From positions 41,218,868-41,261,403 of the forward strand of contig CM044519.1 of NCBI GenBank assembly GCA_024364805.1: 42,536 nucleotides of DNA, read 5' to 3'. How positions within the stretch are numbered: position 1 is the first letter of the stretch; each line of letters begins with the position of its first letter. Source of the stretch: Euprymna scolopes. Lineage: Eukaryota > Mollusca > Cephalopoda > Sepiida > Sepiolidae. The notes beneath the pieces were generated by a model. That model worked only from the letters and a program-made list of their open reading frames with translations. It had not been told where the DNA came from and made no database searches. The translations under genes were made by a program, and so were the position numbers. This document shows, in pieces, positions 1 through 42,536 of the stretch.

Positions 1-377
1 GTTATAAAATTAAACCACTTTTAGCTGTGATTAGTTTACGTATGCACAAACTAATAGAAATATAGGCAAGTTCAAATGAACATTTTGCATTTCAATTTGC
101 CCACTACTGTACGTGTTATTCCTCCAGCCAAACAGAGATTTTACTTGTTATAAGCCAGCCTTGGTGCATGATTAACATTTTCTGTTAATTTCAGTGTTAT
201 GTGACCAATAGTTTAAGAGTTTATCAGTTAAATATTTACACACAGAAACACACACACACATACATACATGCACATACTGTTTTATTTATATAGATGTATA
301 CTCAACTGGTATAAATATCACTACCTCAGATTGCCCCCTTTGCCAACTAAGTAGATGGATATCCCACAATATTTTAC
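1..377. other. Intron sequence, no gene seen
   Basis: This is the start of the RNF32 intron after exon 378-536. It is AT-rich, with a short CA-rich tract near 240-272. I searched for the second RING exon (paired CxxC and CxH motifs on the minus strand) and saw none. Confidence 0.5.
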
Positions 378-36884
<36,507 letters not shown>

Positions 36885-37061
36885 CTGCAAGACGGGGTAG
36901 ACTAAGTAAAAGAAAACAAAAATTTTGGATTATTTTTAGTGAGTTTTAGTTTCTAATTAAACACAAAAATAAATTTATTGCAGTTGCATGACTTTTGTTT
37001 GTATAGTGATAAATTGTAGTTTGGTTGGCTAAAACAGACATGTTAAAACTCACATAGAATA

Positions 37062-37905
37062 CGAGGTGGCTTGAATAAGTTTCCAGACATTTTTGTATAG
37101 GCATTTAAAATTGTTGAAAACTCTTGAAAATTCAGAATGTTATTGCTATATGTCTTATGAGTTGACTGGCCAATTGTTATGATTTTAAGTTCAAATGAAC
37201 GGCTACAGCAGCAACTAGAGTAAACCCTATTAAAGCTTGATTATCACAGTAGGTGAATTTCAAAAATGCAATCTTGACATGAGGACACTTTAGAAGAATG
37301 ATATGCAATAAAATTCTGTTTTAAACTTGGAAAAAATGCCATAGAAACGTATGGAATGCTTTGGATTGCTTTTGGCTCACCTTTCATGAATCGAGTATCA
37401 GTTTTTGAGTGGCATAAGAGATTCAAGGGATTCAGGGAGTCTGTGAGAAATGATAAGAGGTGTGAGAGGAGTAAGGAAGTCAGAACAGTAGAGTTGATTG
37501 GCCAAATAAAGAATTTCATGGATAAGGACCATCATGTGTCTATAGAGACAATAAGTGCACAGTTTGATGCCAGTGTGAAAACTGTACACACAATTAATCA
37601 TGAGGAACCGAAAATGCGGAAGATTTGCGTGAATCCACCAGTCCACAATTTTTGTCACCAACTATTTGACAAAGATACACCTTGATCCCTGTGATTTTTG
37701 ATTATTTCTTAATCTCAAAGAAAACTTTAGAGGCTGTCGGTATGAGACAATTGAGGAGATGAAAGAGGCTGTGACGTGAGTTACTGACACGCTCACACAA
37801 GAGGACTTATATGAGACCTTCCAGAAGTTGTTGGAACAGTACAAAAAGTGCATTGCAGCCGGAGGAGATTACTTCGAAGGGGACTAGAGTTTCGTGCGTG
37901 TACTA
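37062..37905 (+). mobile_element. mariner DNA transposon with internal deletion
   Basis: The left end CGAGGTGGCTTGAATAAGTT is preceded by TA. On the plus strand the N-terminal DNA-binding part is well preserved: GSPFMNRVSVFEWHKRF, then ELIGQIKNFMDKDHHVSIET, then ISAQFDASVKTVHTI. It is followed directly by the C-terminal part: LDPCDF, then GCRYETIEEMKEAV, then CIAAGGDYFEGD before a stop. The central catalytic region with the first two aspartates is missing, while the PCD aspartate remains. The right terminal repeat is replaced by the repeat shared with 17667-17775. Wording matches the irritans-type mariner family. Confidence 0.88.
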
Positions 37906-37912
37906 TCAATAA

Positions 37913-38022
37913 AAGTGCCCATACAGAAATAACCTCCACAAATGTCTATTTTAAACAAACATTTGTGCACCAGTTTTATAGTGCTCAAACTGCTTGTTTA
38001 CAAACAAACAGTGAGCCTCGCA
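37913..38022 (+). repeat. Repeat shared with 17667-17775
   Basis: This second member of the pair truncates the mariner at its right end. It ends gtgagcctcgcatttttcag. Confidence 0.73.
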
Positions 38023-38059
38023 TTTTTCAGTCAATTAAGTAGTGGGTGAGATTATTTAT

Positions 38060-38090
38060 GACAGTATAGACAGATAGATAGATAGATATT
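38060..38090. repeat. (GATA)n microsatellite
   Basis: A short GATA run just outside the 3' end of the Helitron-like element. Confidence 0.9.
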
Positions 38091-38097
38091 ATAAATA

Positions 38098-38580
38098 CCA
38101 ACAGGCGGCCGAGTATGTCCGGTCATGAAATAGGCTTAAATATGATATTTTAATTCATACAGATTTTGTATTTATTATTATAGAGTCAATTCTGTATTGA
38201 TTATTATATTGGACCCAATATATAGTAGTGATTTCAAAAGTTTTAAAAAGAAATATGATTTAGGTGCCATCAGCTAGAATCGAAACCAAAACATACAGCT
38301 CTCCAGCATTATTTGTAACCATCTGATCTAAGTTCATACACATAGGAAAACTTAAAAAAATAACATTCTTAAAGGTATAAATGTATATTTGCGCATACGT
38401 AGAAGTAACACGTTCGGTCATCATATACTTGCCAAGTTCCAATTTTTATTTTTACTGCACTTTATTGGCTAAAACCAAACTTTTAAGCCTGTAGACCAAA
38501 AAATTGACAGAGTAGTTTGGTAGAGACCGTTCCTTACACAGAAAAACAGATAAGATCACTATACTCCTATAAATTTGTTT
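38098..38580 (-). mobile_element. Helitron-like element with tRNA-like module, complete-looking
   Basis: On the minus strand the 5' end (TTTATAGGAGTATAGTGATC, about 38575) is followed by the family motif tctaccaaactactctgtca and ttttttggtctacaggctta. In the middle lies a tRNA-like segment (gatggttacaaataatgctg, then ttttggtttcgattc at about 38276-38290). The 3' block reads gggtccaatataataatc, then aattaaaatatcatatttaa, then gcctatttcatgacc. It is about 480 bp with no protein. The 3' terminus does not show a clean CTAG. Confidence 0.68.
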
Positions 38581-38589
38581 TTTTTATGT

Positions 38590-38924
38590 GTGTGTGTATT
38601 GATATTCATATTAAACCCCCTTTTTTCTATTTATTTAAAAAGAAAATATAACTTTGTTATATATGGGTCGTGAAATTGCATTCATCTGCAAAAGCTCTAG
38701 CTAACTTGCATAGTTTTGTAAACATTCATTTTAATTAATTCCCTATTAGTTTTTCGGTTTTCTTATGGGATGATCATCTTTAGTTAACTATTACGTGTGA
38801 TTATATTCATGCAGATATTCTACATGAGTTATACTTGCATAATATTTGCATAAAAAGGTTATAGTAAACACAAACCTCTTTTTATATATATTTATGTACG
38901 TGTACATATATTTGTTTAAAAAAT
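38590..38924. other. No gene seen; AT-rich
   Basis: AT-rich sequence with a short GT tract near 38590. No coding sequence and no clear repeat. Confidence 0.45.
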
Positions 38925-39065
38925 TTTGTCTACGAAACTCCTGTCAGTTTTTGGTCTGTAGACATGAAACTTAATATATAGGGTATTTGAATCCATGTGA
39001 ATCTTTATATTTGGGTTTTAGTCAGAGAAAACTGGTGCAAAAGAGTGAAACTTAAAAGAAATGGA
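38925..39065 (+). mobile_element. Helitron-like 5' fragment
   Basis: It contains ctacgaaactcctgtcagtt, then tttggtctgtagacatgaaa, then tatagggtatttgaatcc, like the first internal unit of the 31340 family. The ends are not defined. Confidence 0.5.
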
Positions 39066-39419
39066 ATCTGCCAGGTGAAGGTTGAATGACAGCATTATGA
39101 ATATGCATGTGCAACGTAATAGCTTGTTGCGAGACTAACGGGTGTCGGTGTTAGTCCCACAAACTGAAAATAATAAAAATAAAAATATGGAGTGTAAAAC
39201 AGTGGTGGCAATCAAACAAAGATGACTGAGGCTGAAGATAAATTAAATACAAAATTTTTTTTAATTTAAATTGTAAATGAATGAAAAGAGAAGATTAGAA
39301 AGTTTCTTCTTAATTGAAAGTCTCTTCCTGCGACTGAGGTAATTAAATGTTTTGAAGGAGAAAAGTAAAAGTTCTTGGTTAGAAATAACCAGTCTTTTTT
39401 TTTTAGGAAGAAATAAACA

Positions 39420-40430
39420 ATATATAAAAGTCCCTCGCGTACTTTAGCGGAGAGATAGAAAAGGGTAAAAAGTCCATCTCCACGTGGAGGATTAATTATC
39501 GAACGTGCGCACGTTTAACGTCCACGCGGACGGAGTCGATGATGATGATGTTACAGCATGCTGACTTGTGGCCGACTGATTCACTTGGGCGCAAAAATGC
39601 CCTTTTTATAGATCCAAACTGGCTCCACGGAGACCTTGTAGAAGACCAGGATATAATAATACCCTGGCTCATCACAAGAAAATAATAAAATGAATGGAGT
39701 TGAAGGAAACAAAAACTCAATTGATGGATAAGATAAACGTGTCGTTTATTTACTGTTGAAAGAATTAATGTTTTAGATATGACATGTGTTCATGTCCGCG
39801 CGGGTGTAACCATCGTCTGTTGTGGGACTGGTGTTGTAGAAAGAAAAGGAAATGTGTGTTCATCTCAAGTTCGGGTCACTATCGTTTGTTCGCGCGTGGG
39901 AAGAGAAGTGAGTGATGTAGTGGAAATTGGAATGATAGTCCAGCGTGTAGACAAAGAAGAGGATAAAGAGTTGACATCAGTTAAACTGCGCGTCATGTTA
40001 GAAGTCAGCTACGTGGTGGTGTTCTCAGGGACCAGTAGTAGATGGAGAGAGAAAGAGTGAGAAGGTGTACATATGGTCTGTTAGCTCGTGCCTCATCATA
40101 GTCGCAGGGGACGTGACGTGCGCGAGTGTGCGCCTCCCGAAAGGGAGACGGCTGGTTAGCCTAACTTCTCAGTTCGAGAGCTGGTCTGAAAAGGGCTGGA
40201 AACGGCCTTTCTCTTCCTTTTATAGGTGTTTCCGGTGTGTCTTTTGCGCATGTATGGATTTCCATTGAAAGGGGAAGTGACGTCGTCCTTGTGTGCGTAC
40301 GTGTGCGTGTGTGTGAGTACATGTGTGTACGTTAGCGTGTGTGTATATATACGTGAATGTACGTGTGTGGATGTGGGTGCGTATGTTTGTGTGCGCGTTT
40401 GTGTGCGCGTATGTATGCGACAAGTAATAT
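39420..40430. other. CpG-rich block, possible promoter or LTR remnant
   Basis: The composition changes sharply, with many CG dinucleotides (for example gaacgtgcgcacgtttaacg and ctcgcgcacgtcacgtcc). On the minus strand TATA-like motifs lie near 40220 (cacctataaaaggaa) and 39610 (gatctataaaaaggg). The stretch is upstream of the leftmost-known 5' exon of RNF32, so it could contain that gene's promoter. A retroelement LTR is as likely. The open frames inside it are unrecognised. Confidence 0.4.
40286..40412. repeat. GTGTGC-rich simple repeat
   Basis: A low-complexity GT/GC tract with some TA. Frames of VCVCVC or HTHTH type on either strand come from it. Confidence 0.9.
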
Positions 40431-40655
40431 AGCTTGAAATGTGAATGTCAAAGGAAAAAGTAAATCATCTGCTAAACATTTTGGTTTCGATTCTCGTTGG
40501 TTGCGCGTGAAACGAGCCCTTTTTTTTTTTAACCTTTTTAAATTATTACTATATATGGGTCCAATATAATATAATAATAAATACGAAATCTGCATTAATC
40601 AAAATATCATATTAAAGCGTATTTTACGACTAGGCAATGCCGGGCAGTCTGCTAG
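40430..40655 (+). mobile_element. Helitron-like 3' part with tRNA-like module
   Basis: A B-box-like ttttggtttcgattctcg (40479-40496) is followed by tactatatatgggtccaata, then tacgaaatctg, then aatcaaaatatcatattaaa, then gcgtattttacgac. It ends at CTAG (40652-40655) after the hairpin-prone aggcaatgccgggcagtctg. It is the best-preserved 3' end of the family in this window. Confidence 0.72.
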
Positions 40656-41339
40656 TTATTTATAGTTAAAAGTAATTTTGGTAAATGTTTACTTTAACTA
40701 CCAACCAATAAAATTTGTTTTCCTAGGGGGACTCGAGGTTGCTGACAACGAATCTGATATCAAACCCGTTGCAAATTTAAAGTTTGCATGATATTAACCC
40801 CTGCCCTGGACCCTGGGACTATTTTGCGCCATTTTATCGCCTTCGTTAACGCTACGCACGAGCGCGTGGTAGTGTTTTCTTACATGATGTGCGCACGCGC
40901 GTAGTAAAGTGACTTGTCACATCGCAGAGGAATCTTTAGTGGACATTTGAAATAACAAGAAAGTTTTCAAAAAAAATAAAAATGTGGTTCATTTTTTTTG
41001 TGTTGTTACGTAACTTTTTATGCTTTTTAATTCATCTAAAAATCTATACACGTATATATGTGAACACCTTGAAAATTGCGAATACAGGGGACATACTTAT
41101 CTCCCTTTTGGTCACTTTAATGGCTTATAATATTTGTCGCCAATAGTGATAGACTTTCTTTCTTTTTTTTTTTTTTACTAAAAACACAATAGCAGTTGTT
41201 TTACTCGATTAATTTTCGTAATTTTTGGATATATTACTATTTTCGACAGTAAGACTGTTGCTTTTTTTTTTTTTTATTAAAACCACATCAAAAATCGATC
41301 CGTCGTCTCCGTAAGCACCAGAAATCGTTATCAGGATAC

Positions 41340-41370
<31 letters not shown>

Positions 41371-41756
41371 CACAGGATTTGAGGCGAAAATTATCGTATA
41401 AAATTGTTAACAAATATTTTACTCAGCTTTTCGTTTCGGCCTGATCATTTTTGTATCCAGCAAAAGAAAACAGCAATTGTTTCGCTCGGCTTTTAAAACA
41501 AACCTGTTAAAACGACAAAGAAAAACACCAACGTGACGCCATTCCAGCGGAAATACACGTTGTTATGGCAACAACGACAAACAAATAAATAAATAAATAA
41601 ATAAATAAATAACAAAAAAGATTAATTCATGTGTAAAAATCGATAATAATAAATTAATTTTTTTTTTCAACTTAAAAATTAATTTACTAACATACAAACA
41701 TTTTCTTTTTACTAACGTCAACGGCGACACTAACAATCATGCTGATGATGATGTAA
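40656..41756. other. No gene seen; AT-rich with (AAAT)n tracts and a CpG-rich patch
   Basis: It holds CpG-rich bases at 40845-40930, a block gctgacaacgaatctgatat near 40741 that resembles one in the foldback element at 18405-18710, and (AAAT)n tracts at 41340-41370 and 41581-41612. I looked for the first RNF32 coding exon on the minus strand and could not place it. Confidence 0.4.
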
Positions 41757-42180
41757 CACGCGACCGCTTGTATTTTTCCCCACGGAGCAAATTAGGCACA
41801 AAGCCGTTTTTAATGTGGAGATAGCGGGGAAAGGGGAACCAGCTCCCCCGAAGGGAAACTGATAGTGACAATTGGTATGAAGCGGAAGCGCTTCTTCTCC
41901 TACATTGACCAAAATTGATTGCTACAAGAGCAATAGCATGATATGTGGGGTTGCCCTCACATATTACTTTGATTGCAGTATCTGCCGGAAAAGATGGTAT
42001 TTATTTGCTCCCCCACCGAGCAAATTAGGCACAAGGCCGATTTTTAATGTGAGGAGTGAAAGGAGGGGGAAGGGAAAAAGGGGACCAGCTCCCGAGAGGT
42101 GGGAAATGGGAGCTGGTTAAAGGGCAGGCATGTGGGGTTGCCCCCACATCTGGTCTTTGCTAGATTTCAATAATTGTGGT
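41757..42180. repeat. Duplicated hairpin-bearing sequence, two units
   Basis: Two units share gagcaaattaggcacaa, then gccg and tttttaatgtg, then a G-rich stretch with accagctccc, then tgtggggttgccc and cacat. The first motif starts at 41785 and 42018 (233 apart), the last at 41944 and 42131 (187 apart). Unit 2 has a 10-bp stem (accagctccc with gggagctggt). Both units end in a small hairpin (atatgtg with cacatat in unit 1, atgtggg with cccacat in unit 2). No protein is encoded and I cannot match it to a known RNA. Confidence 0.7.
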
Positions 42181-42536
42181 TGATTTTTTTTCCTCATAAA
42201 AATACATCTAACACATTTTTTACTATCATTTTGCTACTTATGCACTTATGTTACCATACTGAAATGATAATGTTATTATTTTGAAAGCCATAATTAACAT
42301 GCCTTGCCATTATACTGTACTTCCATCTAACAATTTAATAAAAAAAGATATTGTGAAACTTGAATTTAATTTGAAAATACTATTTAAAAATAGCATGTTA
42401 AGATAAGCATAAGCACCATCATTTTTTTGTAATTTTTGGAAATTATATGAATTTCAACATGACACATAATGTTTTCACCTGAAATGCGTTGGTTTGAAAC
42501 CTCACTAATCTGCACAAGCACCAACTTTTTATTCAA
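42181..42536. other. No feature seen
   Basis: AT-rich sequence to the end of the window, with no repeat or coding sequence that I can support. Confidence 0.5.

Noticed and set aside
40220-40595. Histidine/threonine-rich and cysteine/valine-rich frames
   Set aside because: They are translations of the GTGTGC-rich simple repeat.
41730-41912. Minus-strand open frame considered as the first RNF32 coding exon
   Set aside because: It shows no resemblance to the RNF32 N-terminus and lies over the duplicated hairpin sequence.
41980-42060. Weak likeness of the minus strand to the start of U1 snRNA (ggtgggggag, then ataccat)
   Set aside because: The spacing is wrong, and the 5' splice-site-binding sequence and later U1 stems are absent.

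Overview
This is a eukaryotic, AT-rich, intron-dominated window. The only host gene I can support lies on the minus strand: seven consecutive coding exons of the RING-finger and IQ-motif protein RNF32. They run from about 36884 (upstream) down to 378 (downstream). Recognition rests on recall of vertebrate RNF32: the spliced reading stays in frame through all six junctions and carries a complete RING-H2 zinc-ligand set, an IQ motif and the conserved helical stretch after it. Only 796 nt of coding exon lie in about 36.5 kb. The first coding exon (N-terminus) and the second RING exon(s) (C-terminus) are not seen; the second RING probably lies left of position 1.

The organism is probably a mollusc, most likely a cephalopod. 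This is inferred from the animal RNF32 gene, kilobase introns, many (TA)n/(CA)n/(GATA)n tracts, tRNA-derived SINE sequence, and rolling-circle elements with internal tandem repeats. No direct species marker is present.

Layout from left to right. Intron 6 (537-7368) holds a foldback element, a Gypsy fossil on the minus strand, three minus-strand Helitron-like elements and a second foldback element. Intron 5 (7478-13427) holds a 61-bp tandem repeat, copies of a dispersed repeat and LINE fragments. Intron 4 (13553-18861) holds a Copia fossil with both LTRs and a 5-bp target duplication, a SINE and two foldback elements. Intron 3 (18895-26256) holds hAT-type non-autonomous elements, an assembly gap bounded by a perfect inverted repeat, a Tc1 element, a LINE and a cryptic exon candidate. 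Intron 2 (26400-31001) holds LINE pieces, a mariner and a Gypsy gag fossil. Intron 1 (31077-36732) holds a head-to-tail pair of Helitron-like elements, a mariner with long terminal repeats and a Gypsy integrase fossil. Upstream of exon 36733-36884 are another mariner, more Helitron-like copies, a CpG-rich block (about 39420-40430) and a duplicated hairpin-bearing sequence (41757-42180).

Apart from RNF32 there is no set of genes working together. The window is a host gene whose introns have been filled by transposable elements. The points most worth a second look are the GC-AG intron and 33-nt micro-exon in RNF32, the tandem rolling-circle insertions, the tRNA-like module carried near the 3' end of one Helitron-like family, the palindrome at the gap, and the duplicated hairpin sequence at the right end.
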